Part shown: positions 11,358 through 21,197 of the stretch, in pieces
How positions within the stretch are numbered: the stretch's first letter is position 1
How the letters are laid out: the number at the start of each line of letters is the position of its first letter
From: Microcoleus sp036705565
GTDB taxonomy: Bacteria > Cyanobacteriota > Cyanobacteriia > Cyanobacteriales > Microcoleaceae
Assembly (NCBI GenBank): GCA_036705565.1
Contig: JAUBUY010000006.1
Length of the DNA stretch: 64,000 bases
Direction: 5' to 3' (one strand)
The notes under the pieces: generated by a model
What the model was told of the DNA's origin: nothing
The model's database searches: none
Seen by the model: the letters and a program-made list of their open reading frames with translations, nothing else
Made by a program: the position numbers and the translations under genes

Positions 11358-14255
11358 TCAACGCGGCACACAAACAGAACTAGGTCGAGGATTGCGAGAG
11401 TCAGCAGCATTACCCGGATTATATCCAACAAGCATAACTTCTCCTTGAGCATTCACCACCCAACCTTGCGCCGGCACAACTTCGCGATCGGGGATTTCTC
11501 CTTCTTCCTTCTTCTTCCCTCGATCGGTTACATCGGTTAAACCCTCTACATTCGTTGCCGAACTTCCTGCCTCTTCCACCCAATTAAACTGGCTAGAATT
11601 GCTGCTGAGGGCATCATTGGGACTGGGTGGCACTCCTCCTTTCCCAGTGACGGTAAATGCGCTCTCGGCCTCTTGCGTGCAGGGATTTGCCGCAATTAAC
11701 GCAGCCGAATCGACCACATTTTGCGGCAGTTCCACTAAACCTTGAGCCGGATTCACTCCAGAAGCACTAAATGTTACAGTACCTTGCAAAGCCGGGCCGC
11801 TACTTTGGGAAATCGCCGCAATATCACTGGTAGGATTTAGAGAAGTCGGACTTACTTGCAACGCTGCAAATTGAGCATCTGTTAATCCCAAAGTCGCTCG
11901 AACCTGTTCGCGAGTGACTGATGTAAACCCGAAAACATTGGGGACATTAATATTAACCCGCCCACCTTGGGCCGATCGCGCATTAGCCGTAATATCGCTA
12001 TTTTCGTTGGGAAGAGTAACCAGAATATCGCTTTTAATGTTGATATTGCCGCCGTCGGCAGCGCCCGCATCAGTGGTGATGCGGCTCCCCCGGCGCAATT
12101 GGATGTCGCGCGATCGCAAGTTAATATTAGCCCCGATACCCGATACAGTCGTGCCGTCAATACTGCCTTTGGTGGTGAGGGCGATCGAATCTGCGACAAC
12201 ATTGATGCTGCCAGCCTCCCCCGTTCCATAACTCTGGACGCTAACCGCTGCGCCGTCTCGGACACTCAACCGGCCCGCCGCAATGCTCAAGCTTCCCGCC
12301 GCACCAGATGGAGGTTGCAGCCCCAACAAAGTCTGGTACAGCAAATCTCCCGAAGCTGTGCCGATGCTGCTGGGAAAGATCCCGTCTCTGGTAGTTCCGG
12401 CTATTTCCACCGATTCCGAAGCAGCGACAGTCACATTTCCCCCTTGTCCCTCACCCAAAGTTGAGGCTCCGATAGCTCCTCCGTCTCGGACAATCAACCG
12501 TCTGGCATTCAACGTCACATCACCGCCTTTGCCGCCCCCAGCCGTTCCCGCAGCGATTAGACTTCGGGAAGGAATTTCGCCCGGTGCGGTGCCGATCACT
12601 TCCACCGAGTCTGAAGCGTTGACGGTGATGTTGCCGCCGGGCCCCCCCGCAGGAATCACCTGCTCTGCAGTTCTCACCCCGCTCGAAGAAGTGATGCTAG
12701 CCCCTGCTTCGACGCGCAGGGAGCGGGTGTTAATTTCAATGTTTCCAGCCCTTCCCGTGCCGCCAATACTGTTAGCTGCTAGAGCCGTACTCAGGGGGCT
12801 ATCCGATCGCTCTCTCGCTACTATTACCGAGTCAGAAGCTCTCACGCTCAGATTTCCGCTGTTCCCGGCACCAAAAGTCGAGGGCGAGATAATGGCTCCG
12901 TCGCTGACACTCAGTTGACCGGTTTCGATAGCGATACTACCTGCATTTCCGCTGTTAAAAGTTGTGGTGAACAGCCCGGAGGCGTTGATTTCTACCGATT
13001 CAGAGGCTCTAATTGTCACACCAGAGCCGTCTCCGGTACCGAGTGTAGGGTTGAGTATTGCCGATCCGTCTCGGATAGTTAATCGTTTGGTGTCGAGCGC
13101 GATATCCCCGGCTCTGCCGGCACCGAGGGTTCCGGTAATGATGCTGCTTTCGCGGGAGGCGACATCTGGCGGCTCTTGTGCTGCACCAGGATCGAGAATC
13201 CGTCGCCGAAAGTTCTCAAATCCTATTCCCTTGAGTTCTATATTCTCGGCGGTTCGGACATCGATCGGGCCTCCGGCTCCGCTTCCGGTAGTGGTGGAGC
13301 CGACAAAGGCTCGATCTAATAGGCTAAAGCGCACTGCTTCGATATTGATGCCGCGGCCGTCAATGCTTCCCAAGGTATCGGAGACTAGGCTCGATCGATC
13401 GCGCAATGTCACATTTCCTCCCCGGAGTGCGATCGCGCCTCCCCCTGGCCCGCTAGCTGTCACCGCCGATAAACCTGATAATTCAATGTTGCCAAAATTG
13501 GCAACATTTGTATAATCTAAACCTAATCCTATGGGCGTGATGCTAAAGCTTACTACACCCGGACTTGCCACACTTCCTAATTGAATGTTGCCACTAAAAG
13601 CGCTGGCAAAACCATTGTTAAAAATTAAATCTCCTCCCACCATTGCTAAGGTTTGACCGGGAGGAACTGCTAAACCTACGGGGATTGTTGTGCCTTCAAT
13701 AACTTGGGTAACACTGGAAGAGTTGACAATTGTGCCAGGATTTTCTCTAAAGCTTAAACCCACAGGAATATTAATCGCTAACAATGGCACTGCATTAGAA
13801 TTAGCTGCACTAAATTCAAACCCATTATCAAAGAGAACGCCGCTACCAGTAGAACCGATAAATGAGCCTCGCAAATCTAACCGAGCATTGGGGCCAAAGA
13901 CAATCCCTTTGGGGTTAATTAAGAATAAATTGCCGTTTCCCAAAACTCCCAGAGTTCCTAAAATATTAGAAGGGTTGCCACCAGTAACGCGGGTGAAGAT
14001 GTTGGCAATTCCGCTGGGATTGGCAAAATATGCTCCCCGCCCCTCACGGATGTTAAATTCGCGTAAACTGTGAAATAGGTTAACGCCGCGAGTTGCACCG
14101 CCTTCTATTCTATCTGAGGGTAAGTTATTAATCGTGTCGGGAACTGTGCGCGAACTTTCTGCACCCAAGCTGCTATCGGGGACAATTTGGGCGACGGCGG
14201 GGATAGGAAACAGCAGTAAAAATGCAAAAAATAGGGCGGAAGATTGGCGGGGCAT
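11358..14255 (-). CDS. TpsA-type filamentous haemagglutinin exoprotein (copy 1)
   Basis: A 965-residue secreted beta-helix protein. It has a signal peptide (FFAFLLLFPIPAVAQ, residues 8-22) and a TPS secretion domain (about 25-290) with the hallmarks NIFTRVTG, NLFLINPKGIVFGPNA and FSAANS. Repeats of the type SVEI...GAGGNI...RLSVRDGA (about 280-760) build the right-handed helix. The conserved end (about 790-965) includes VTGKGGVPPSPND and IPAQGWV and finishes with a Cys near the C-terminus. An AGGA sequence nine bases before the ATG supports the start. Outer-membrane export would be through the tpsB product at 21198-23363. It lies 65 bp downstream of copy 2. Function beyond adhesion or biofilm formation is unknown. 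Confidence 0.88.
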   Translation of the reverse strand: MPRQSSALFFAFLLLFPIPAVAQIVPDSSLGAESSRTVPDTINNLPSDRIEGGATRGVNLFHSLREFNIREGRGAYFANPSGIANIFTRVTGGNPSNILGTLGVLGNGNLFLINPKGIVFGPNARLDLRGSFIGSTGSGVLFDNGFEFSAANSNAVPLLAINIPVGLSFRENPGTIVNSSSVTQVIEGTTIPVGLAVPPGQTLAMVGGDLIFNNGFASAFSGNIQLGSVASPGVVSFSITPIGLGLDYTNVANFGNIELSGLSAVTASGPGGGAIALRGGNVTLRDRSSLVSDTLGSIDGRGINIEAVRFSLLDRAFVGSTTTGSGAGGPIDVRTAENIELKGIGFENFRRRILDPGAAQEPPDVASRESSIITGTLGAGRAGDIALDTKRLTIRDGSAILNPTLGTGDGSGVTIRASESVEINASGLFTTTFNSGNAGSIAIETGQLSVSDGAIISPSTFGAGNSGNLSVRASDSVIVARERSDSPLSTALAANSIGGTGRAGNIEINTRSLRVEAGASITSSSGVRTAEQVIPAGGPGGNITVNASDSVEVIGTAPGEIPSRSLIAAGTAGGGKGGDVTLNARRLIVRDGGAIGASTLGEGQGGNVTVAASESVEIAGTTRDGIFPSSIGTASGDLLYQTLLGLQPPSGAAGSLSIAAGRLSVRDGAAVSVQSYGTGEAGSINVVADSIALTTKGSIDGTTVSGIGANINLRSRDIQLRRGSRITTDAGAADGGNINIKSDILVTLPNENSDITANARSAQGGRVNINVPNVFGFTSVTREQVRATLGLTDAQFAALQVSPTSLNPTSDIAAISQSSGPALQGTVTFSASGVNPAQGLVELPQNVVDSAALIAANPCTQEAESAFTVTGKGGVPPSPNDALSSNSSQFNWVEEAGSSATNVEGLTDVTDRGKKKEEGEIPDREVVPAQGWVVNAQGEVMLVGYNPGNAADSRNPRPSSVCVPR

Positions 14256-14320
14256 CTTTTAATTCCTGTTAATTTACTCTTAGGAAAATACCGACGGGTT
14301 AGCTAAAAACTGAAGAGTAC

Positions 14321-17212
14321 CTATTGAGGTACGCAAACACCCGTCCGTTTCGGACTGCGAAGAGATGCACCATTACTTGAATTATACGCTACCAGCGTTA
14401 CTTTTCCTTGCTCATCTATTACCCAACCTTGAGCGGGAATAATTTCTGTTGGCCGCATTTCTATGGATGGTCTTTGGCTTTCTACTTGCTGACTTACACC
14501 TACCGCTGGTTCCACCCAATTAAACTGGCTATAATTGCTGCTGAGAACATCATTGGGACTGGGTGGCACTCCTCCTTTTCCAGTGACTGTAAATGCGCTC
14601 TCGGCCCCTTGCGTGCAGGGATTTGCGGCAATTAACGCAGCCGGATTGGCCACATTTTGCGGCAGTTCCACTAAACCTTGAACGGGATTCACTCCAACAG
14701 AACTAAATGTTACGGCTCCTTGCAACGCCGGGCCACCACTTTGGGAAATCGCGGCGATGTCGCTGGTAGAAATTAGAGAAGTTGGATTTACTTGTAAGGC
14801 CGCAAATTCAGCATCAGTCAGTCCTAAACTACTTATAGCTTGTTCGCGGTTAATTGCTGTCAAACCAAATATATTTGGTACATTTACCGTAACTTGACCG
14901 CCCCTAGCTGTGCGAGCATTAGCAGTAATATCACTATTCTCTCGCGGTAAAGCTACCAAAATATCGCTGTCAATTCTGATATTACCGCCCTCAGAAATAC
15001 CTGCATCTGTTGTAATTCTGCTACCGCCCCGCAACTGGACATCTTGCGCCCTGATATTAATATTTCCACCACCGCCTGCGTCAGTTGTACCATCAATACT
15101 CGCTTTGTTATCTAGGGCAATTGAGTTAGCTACAATGTTAATATTGCCAGCCCTTCCCGTGCCTAAAGACTGAACATTAACCACTGCACTATCCCGGAGA
15201 ATCAATCGATCGGCATTCAGATTCAACGAACCCGCATTTGCCGTAGCATTGGGATTGACAAAATTCAGCGCCCGGCCAGCCGAAGCCTCAATTCTACTGC
15301 TGAACTGACCGCTATTCCCACTGCCTTGGACTTCTGTGCGATCGGCATCAATTGTAATATCTCCCGCATCTGCTGCACCCAAAGAAGCCGCAGTAATAAT
15401 ACCTCCATTTCTTAGAGTGAGCATGGGCGTAGAGAGGCGGATATCTCCACCCCTACCAGAGCTTGTACTTTGAGTAGCCAGAGCACTTGGTGCGAAGCTC
15501 GCACTCCCCAAAACTCCAGACACGCCGCTCACTTCTATAGACTCTGAAGCTCTCACAGTTAAATTTCCTCCAGCCCCCCCACTGGTAGAAAACACGTTTT
15601 CACCAATAATCGCACCAGTCGATAAAGTAATTGCAGCTCCATTAGAAACACTCAGCCGCTTAGTGTCGATCGTAATATCCCCGGCTTTCCCATTCCCATC
15701 GAAAGAGTTCGTGCCGAGTACAGTTTGTGCCCCATTTCCAGGGAGGCTCCCCGACAATTCTACAGATTCATTCGCTTTAATCGCGATATTCCCCGATGCT
15801 CCATCATTGCGGCTAATACTGACGAGATTGGAGCCATCGCGCAGGATTAACCGTTGTGCGTCAACAGTTATGCTGCCGCCAGAGCCGGTACTTTCCGTCG
15901 TTGTGCCGTTATTGATCGCAGAACTGACGACATCAACGGTGTGAGCACGGATATTCAGATTTCCGCCATTTCCTGCACCCAGGGTGCCGGTACCGCCCAC
16001 TACCCCATCGCGCAGCAGCAGCCGTCCGGTGTCAATGTTAATGTCTCCGGCGGCTCCCTTGCCAACAGTACCAGTGATTAGAACAATTTGCGGGTCAAAA
16101 GGATTGAGCGTTCCTGATGCCAGAAATTGGCTGTAAAACCGCTGATAGCCTTCAGTTCCCAACCCGATCATTTCTACTGACTCAGTAGCGTTGATGTTGA
16201 TATTGCTCCCCTTCCCATCTCCCACTGTCGGGGTGAAAATTTGTGACCCTCTATCTACTCGCAAGTTTTGAGCATTGATGTCAATCGCTCTACCATCAAT
16301 ATTTCCCAATGTCAGTCCATAAATTCCCGAACTACTGACGGTAACATTTCCACCTCTGATGTCAATTTTTCCACCTCCTAATCCGCTGGTGTTTATAAAT
16401 GCACCGTTCATTTCTATATTGCCGAAGTTCTGAATATTTCCGTAGTTTAAATTCAGACCTAAAGCTGTTGGCTCAAATTGCACTAAACCTGGACTTTTCA
16501 CACTTCCCAGTAATATTTGTCCGGTATAAGCTGTTAAAATTCCACCTGGGATTTGAATGTCTCCGCCAATTAATGCTAAAGTTTGGCCGGGGTCTACTGC
16601 TAAACCAAGTTTGTTAGAAACAGGAATTTCTACGGGCAAGGGCGGTAAGGTTGGTGTGGGGCCGATTGCTTGGGAAGAGTTAACAATTGTGCCGGGATTT
16701 TCTCTAAATCTTAAACCCACAGGAATATTAATCGCTAACAATGGCACTGCATTAGAATTAGCTGCACTAAATTCAAAGCCATTATCAAAGAGAACGCCGC
16801 TACCAGTAGATCCAATAAATGAGCCGCGCAAATCTAACCGAGCATTGGGGCCAAAGACAATCCCTTTGGGGTTAATTAAAAACAAGTTACTGTTTCCCAA
16901 AACTCCCAGAGTTCCTAAAATATTAGAAGGGTTGCTACCAGTAACGCGGGTGAAGATGTTGGCAATCCCGTTAGGACGGGCAAAATATGCTCCCCGCCCT
17001 TCACGGATGTTAAATTCTTGGAAACTATGAAATAAATTTACTCCGCGAGTTGCACCGCCTTCTATTCTGTCCGATGGTAAGTTATTAATCGTGTCGGGAA
17101 CTGTGCGCGAACTTTCTGTTCCCAAGCTATTATCGGGGACAAATTGAGCGACGGCGGGGAAAGGAAACAGCAGTAAAAATACAAAAAATAGGGAGGAAGA
17201 TTGGCGCTGCAT
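14321..17212 (-). CDS. TpsA-type filamentous haemagglutinin exoprotein (copy 2)
   Basis: A 963-residue paralogue of the flanking genes. The signal peptide (FFVFLLLFPFPAVAQ), TPS domain (NIFTRVTGSNP, NPKGIVFGPNA) and C-terminal region (SQSGGPALQGAVTF, PAQGWV, VCVPQ) are nearly identical to copies 1 and 3. The central beta-helix (about 200-740) differs, including a YGLTLGNIDGRAIDI segment shared only with copy 3. The pattern of conserved ends and diverged middle suggests duplication with gene conversion. Spacing to neighbours is about 65 bp on each side, so the three are probably co-transcribed. It is expected to be secreted by the local TpsB. Confidence 0.88.
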   Translation of the reverse strand: MQRQSSSLFFVFLLLFPFPAVAQFVPDNSLGTESSRTVPDTINNLPSDRIEGGATRGVNLFHSFQEFNIREGRGAYFARPNGIANIFTRVTGSNPSNILGTLGVLGNSNLFLINPKGIVFGPNARLDLRGSFIGSTGSGVLFDNGFEFSAANSNAVPLLAINIPVGLRFRENPGTIVNSSQAIGPTPTLPPLPVEIPVSNKLGLAVDPGQTLALIGGDIQIPGGILTAYTGQILLGSVKSPGLVQFEPTALGLNLNYGNIQNFGNIEMNGAFINTSGLGGGKIDIRGGNVTVSSSGIYGLTLGNIDGRAIDINAQNLRVDRGSQIFTPTVGDGKGSNININATESVEMIGLGTEGYQRFYSQFLASGTLNPFDPQIVLITGTVGKGAAGDINIDTGRLLLRDGVVGGTGTLGAGNGGNLNIRAHTVDVVSSAINNGTTTESTGSGGSITVDAQRLILRDGSNLVSISRNDGASGNIAIKANESVELSGSLPGNGAQTVLGTNSFDGNGKAGDITIDTKRLSVSNGAAITLSTGAIIGENVFSTSGGAGGNLTVRASESIEVSGVSGVLGSASFAPSALATQSTSSGRGGDIRLSTPMLTLRNGGIITAASLGAADAGDITIDADRTEVQGSGNSGQFSSRIEASAGRALNFVNPNATANAGSLNLNADRLILRDSAVVNVQSLGTGRAGNINIVANSIALDNKASIDGTTDAGGGGNINIRAQDVQLRGGSRITTDAGISEGGNIRIDSDILVALPRENSDITANARTARGGQVTVNVPNIFGLTAINREQAISSLGLTDAEFAALQVNPTSLISTSDIAAISQSGGPALQGAVTFSSVGVNPVQGLVELPQNVANPAALIAANPCTQGAESAFTVTGKGGVPPSPNDVLSSNYSQFNWVEPAVGVSQQVESQRPSIEMRPTEIIPAQGWVIDEQGKVTLVAYNSSNGASLRSPKRTGVCVPQ

Positions 17213-17277
17213 CTTTGAAGTGTGGTTAATTTAATATTATAAAAATAGCGAGGGATTAGCTAAAACGTGAAGATTAC

Positions 17278-20200
17278 TTATTGAGGTACGCAAACACCCG
17301 TCGGTTTCGGACTGCGAAGAGATGCAACACCACCAGCATTATAGGCTACCAGCGTCACTTGTCCTCGATCGTCCATTACCCAACCTTGAGCGGGCATAAT
17401 TTCTCTTGGCCGAATTTCTATGAATGTTCTTTGGCTTTCTACTTGCTGACTTTCACCTACCGCTGGTTCCACCCACGGAAACGGCGAGGGAGCGCTGCTG
17501 AGAACTTCATTAGGACTCGGTGGCACTCCCCCCCGACCAGTCACAGTAAACTCGTTGTCGGCCCCTTGGATGCAGGGATTTGCCGCAATTAACGCAGCCG
17601 GATTGACCACATTTTGCTGCAGTTGCACTAAACCTTGAACCGGATTAACTCCAACAGAACTAAATGTTACGGCTCCTTGCAACGCCGGGCCACCACTTTG
17701 GGAAATTGCGGCGATGTCGCTGCTATTAAGCAGAGATGTAGGACTTACTTGCAACGCTGCAAATTCGGCGTCACTGATCCCCAATCTGTTTCTGACTTGT
17801 TCGCGACTCGCTGCTGTAAAGCCGAAAACATTGGGGACATTGATATTGACGCGGCCGCCGCCTGCTGTGCGGGCGTTGGCTGTGATGTCGCTGTTTTCTT
17901 GCGGGAGGGCGACAAGAATGTTGCTGTTGATGTTGATATTGCCGCCGTCAGAAGTGCCTGCATCGGTGGTAATTTGGCTGTTGCGGCGCAATTGGATGTC
18001 TCGCGCTTGCAGGTTAATATTTGCTCCAGTACCGGATACAGTCGTACCGTCAATACTCGCTTTGTTATCAAGAGCGATCGAATTTGCGACAATATTGATA
18101 TTACCAGCGCGTCCGGTTCCCGTAGCCTGTACCGTGACTGTAGCTCCATCTCTGACAATTAGTCGATCGGCATTCAGATTCAACGAACCGGCATTTGCTG
18201 TAGCATTAGGATTAGTACCAAATATCTTGCCCACGGAAGCATCAATTGTACTGACAAACAAACCATTATTTCCGCTGCCGCTGACTGAAATGCGATCGGC
18301 ATTAACAGTAATATTCCCCACATCTCCAGAGCCCAAAGAACTCGTAGAAACTATCCCCCCATCCCGCACAGTCAGGCTGGGCGTATCAATCCGAATATCC
18401 CCACCCCGACTCGAACTCAAAGTTCCAGAAGTCAGCGCGCTAGCATTCTGAATTCCGCTGGTCAAAACTTGAGAAATACCAGAAATTTCTACTGATTCAC
18501 TAGCCCTAACAGTTAAATTTCCCGCAGGCCCGCCCTCCTGAGAAAACAAAAACCTGCCAATTAAAACACCCGTTCCTAAAGTAAAAGCAGAACCATCAGA
18601 GAGAGTCAACCGCTTCGTATCAACGTTAATATTCCCCGCCCTTCCGTTAGAACCGATACTCAGCGTGCTGATTCCAGTTGACACAACAGTTCTCGGGCCG
18701 GTGTTAGACAATTCTACTGATTCAGCAGCTTTAATGTTGATATTCCCCGACGGGCCACTGCTGTAGCTGGTGGTACCCAGAAGAGAACCGTCGCGCATAA
18801 TTAATCGATTGACATCAACACTAATACTTCCTCCCGCACCGGTACTTTCTTTAGCCGTCCCGTTGTTAATTCCAGAACCCACCATCTCAAAAGTATTGGC
18901 GCGAATGATTAAATTCCCGCCCCTTCCACCGCCAAAAGTGATACCGCTACCTACTACGCCATTGTTGAACAGCAGGCGGCCAGTGTCGATCGTAATATTC
19001 CCCCCCGAACCAGCACCAGCACTAGCATTAAACAGCACAAATAGCGGGTCAAAGGGGTCTGCGGTTCCCGATACCAGATACTTAATTACAACTTGTTGAT
19101 AGCCATCAACTCCCAGCCCGCTCATTTCTACAGAATCAGCAGCGCGCAAGTTGATATTACCTCCTGCACCATCTCCGAGAGTCAGGGTAGAAAATTGCGT
19201 GCCGTTTTGCACTCGCAAATTTTGGGCGCTGATATCGATACCTCTACCATCAATATTTCCCAAAGTCAGCGCATAAATCCGCGCACCGCTAAGGGCGACA
19301 TTTCCACCTTTTAACTCTACTCTGCCACCCCCAATACCGCTGGTGTTAATAAGTGTTCCATCGGCTATTTGAATATTGCCAAAGTTTTGAAGATTGTCAT
19401 AATTTAAAGTTAAATTTCCCTTTTCCCCCGCTGTCATTGCAAAATTAACTAAACCTGGACTCGCTGCGCTACCGAGTAAAATTTGTCCGCCGCTGGCGGT
19501 TAAATTGCCGCCTGGGAGTTGGATGTCGCCGCCAATCAGTGCTAAAGTTTGACCTGGTTCTACTGCTAAACCAACTCGATCGCTAATTGGGATTGGCACA
19601 GCAGAGGCTGGCAGGTTTACCTTTCCTAAAGCCGTCGATTGGTTGACAATTGCACCGGCATTGTCTCTAAATCTTAAACCAACGGGAATATTAACGGTTA
19701 ACAGCGGGGATGTTTGCGGGTTGGTGCTGCTGAATTCAAAGCCGTTATTAAACACAATACTGTCAGCCGTTGAACCAATAAACGAACCGCGCAAATCTAA
19801 CCGCGCATTCGGCCCGAATATAATTCCTTTTGGGTTAATTAAAAATAAATTACCGTTGCCTAAAACTCCCAGAGTTCCTAAAATATTTGAAGAGTTTGGG
19901 CCCGTAACGCGGGTGAAAATATTAGAAATTCCCTTGGGATTTTCAAAATAAGCTCCCCGCCCTTCACGGATGTTAAATTCGCGCAAGCTGTGAAAGAGGT
20001 TAACGCCACGAGTTGCGCCGCCCGTGATTCTATCTGAGGGTATGTTATTGATAGTATCGGGAACTGTTCGCGAACTTTCCGGGCCCAAGGTATTATCGGG
20101 AATGATTTGGGCGAAGGTTTTCGAGGGAAATAGCAACAGGAAAGCAAACAGTAGGGAGTAACTTACGGGCGGGCAAGATGCCCAACCCCTACTCCCCACA

Positions 20201-20283
20201 ATAAAATCTAGTATTTGTGGAACAGGCATCTTGCCTGTTATTGAGAATAGTGCAAATAGTAACGAGTAATGAAAGGGAGGCAT
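17278..20283 (-). CDS. TpsA-type filamentous haemagglutinin exoprotein (copy 3) with repeat-interrupted signal peptide
   Basis: A 1001-residue TpsA paralogue, 36-38 residues longer than its siblings. The extra length lies at the N-terminus: MPPFHYSLLFA is followed by about 32 residues encoded by a dispersed palindromic repeat (including GKMPVPQ and GWASCPP), then YSLLFAFLLLFPSKTFAQ, so the hydrophobic core is restored. Deleting the insert gives an N-terminus like those of copies 1 and 2. The TPS domain (NIFTRVTGPNS, NPKGIIFGPNA), beta-helix repeats and conserved C-terminus are intact. GGAAAGAG lies about ten bases before the ATG at 20283. An internal start after the insert is possible, but no good one is visible. 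The gene lies next to the Uma2-type gene, 52 bp away. Confidence 0.85.
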   Translation of the reverse strand: MPPFHYSLLFALFSITGKMPVPQILDFIVGSRGWASCPPVSYSLLFAFLLLFPSKTFAQIIPDNTLGPESSRTVPDTINNIPSDRITGGATRGVNLFHSLREFNIREGRGAYFENPKGISNIFTRVTGPNSSNILGTLGVLGNGNLFLINPKGIIFGPNARLDLRGSFIGSTADSIVFNNGFEFSSTNPQTSPLLTVNIPVGLRFRDNAGAIVNQSTALGKVNLPASAVPIPISDRVGLAVEPGQTLALIGGDIQLPGGNLTASGGQILLGSAASPGLVNFAMTAGEKGNLTLNYDNLQNFGNIQIADGTLINTSGIGGGRVELKGGNVALSGARIYALTLGNIDGRGIDISAQNLRVQNGTQFSTLTLGDGAGGNINLRAADSVEMSGLGVDGYQQVVIKYLVSGTADPFDPLFVLFNASAGAGSGGNITIDTGRLLFNNGVVGSGITFGGGRGGNLIIRANTFEMVGSGINNGTAKESTGAGGSISVDVNRLIMRDGSLLGTTSYSSGPSGNINIKAAESVELSNTGPRTVVSTGISTLSIGSNGRAGNINVDTKRLTLSDGSAFTLGTGVLIGRFLFSQEGGPAGNLTVRASESVEISGISQVLTSGIQNASALTSGTLSSSRGGDIRIDTPSLTVRDGGIVSTSSLGSGDVGNITVNADRISVSGSGNNGLFVSTIDASVGKIFGTNPNATANAGSLNLNADRLIVRDGATVTVQATGTGRAGNINIVANSIALDNKASIDGTTVSGTGANINLQARDIQLRRNSQITTDAGTSDGGNININSNILVALPQENSDITANARTAGGGRVNINVPNVFGFTAASREQVRNRLGISDAEFAALQVSPTSLLNSSDIAAISQSGGPALQGAVTFSSVGVNPVQGLVQLQQNVVNPAALIAANPCIQGADNEFTVTGRGGVPPSPNEVLSSAPSPFPWVEPAVGESQQVESQRTFIEIRPREIMPAQGWVMDDRGQVTLVAYNAGGVASLRSPKPTGVCVPQ
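20162..20251. mobile_element. Dispersed inverted-repeat element inside tpsA copy 3
   Basis: This is a copy of the element carrying GGAACAGGCATCTTGCCTG with its inverted partner, here in a diverged form (GGGCGGGCAAGATGCCC), ending in TTGAGAATAGTGCAA. It is flanked by imperfect direct copies of about 18 bp (20144-20161 and 20252-20269, 15 of 18 matching by eye), both encoding YSLLFA. Confidence 0.8.
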
Positions 20284-20335
20284 AAAAACACTCTTTCCAT
20301 GATAAAGTTTATCAGTGTAATCTCATCTCGTGTCT

Positions 20336-20953
20336 CTAAATGTTTTGAATTTGGCTGCTGAGTACAAGTTGCTCGACTGTGATTTCTAGTTCGGGAAAAG
20401 TTTTAGAAATAATGCGCTCATTCCCTGTAAAACTTTGAACTAAATAGCTGCCATTTTCCAAACAGTAAACGAAAACTGTGGGAATTTTGGGATTTCCTAA
20501 ATAAGTCCTAGAAGCGATCGCTAAATAATCCACAATCCAATACTCATAAATGCCGAGCCTTTGATACTCATCTAGCTTATCCACATAGTCGTCTTCCCAG
20601 TTAGTTGAGGTAACTTCTACTGCTAATTGGATAGGTTCGGTAAGAGCTCCGTAGCCACGTACATTACTGTTCCATACTGATGCCTTAACCACGCCAACAT
20701 CAGGATTTCTGCCTTGTTCTTGTCCTGAAGCTGTGACAGTTCTCAACACTATATCTTTGTCAACGATATAGTCAAGCCCCAAGCGATCGCTTTCTCTGTC
20801 GAAAGACTTAACAAGAAATCGTGCCACATTTTTATGAGCTCTGGTTGCTTCCACTTTGACAATCTCTCCATTTACAAGTTCGTAGATGCCCGATCCGTCT
20901 GGGTACTTTTCGAGAAAATCTGCAAATGTTAGTTTAGTTTTTGTCTGAACCAT
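20336..20953 (-). CDS. Uma2 family (DUF820) putative endonuclease
   Basis: A 205-residue protein of the Uma2 family, a PD-(D/E)XK-like fold abundant in filamentous cyanobacteria. Visible motifs are YELVNGEIV (residues 19-27), GRNPDVGVV (about 84), LAVEVTSTNWEDD (about 107) and DEYQRLGIYEYWIVD (about 126), which carry the acidic cluster expected of the nuclease core. No signal peptide is visible. Uma2 proteins have been proposed as nucleases, but most have no demonstrated function and they often occur as isolated copies. It sits between tpsB and the tpsA genes on the same strand and may be an insertion into that operon rather than a working part of it. Confidence 0.85.
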   Translation of the reverse strand: MVQTKTKLTFADFLEKYPDGSGIYELVNGEIVKVEATRAHKNVARFLVKSFDRESDRLGLDYIVDKDIVLRTVTASGQEQGRNPDVGVVKASVWNSNVRGYGALTEPIQLAVEVTSTNWEDDYVDKLDEYQRLGIYEYWIVDYLAIASRTYLGNPKIPTVFVYCLENGSYLVQSFTGNERIISKTFPELEITVEQLVLSSQIQNI

Positions 20954-20978
20954 AAGACAAGCCCTCTTTGGTTAACTA

Positions 20979-21002
20979 GATTTTAGATTTTAGATTTTAG
21001 AT
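20979..21002. repeat. Heptamer STRR (TTTTAGA) tract
   Basis: Three tandem heptamers upstream of the Uma2 gene. They are followed at 21026-21110 by the recurring words TCAAATCCGGTAGCATCG and CTGTGTCCTCTGCGGTTT. The 244-bp gap up to tpsB holds no gene. Confidence 0.85.
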
Positions 21003-21197
21003 TGAAGGAGAGCAGGGAATTATATCAAATCCGGTAGCATCGCAATTATTTATCTCTCTGTTCTCTGACTCTGTGTTCTCTGTGTCCTCTGCGGTTTAAT
21101 CATTCCAATGAAACCGGAATTGATATTAGCTAACCTATATTTAGTCCTCGGTTAAGGACTGTCGCGATTAGACGACTTTAATCGCCGACAGAATTAG

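Noticed and set aside
12283..13515. Long plus-strand frames opposite the tpsA genes
   Set aside because: They mirror the beta-helix repeats on the other strand; composition (Pro/Ser/Leu-rich) is typical of shadows.
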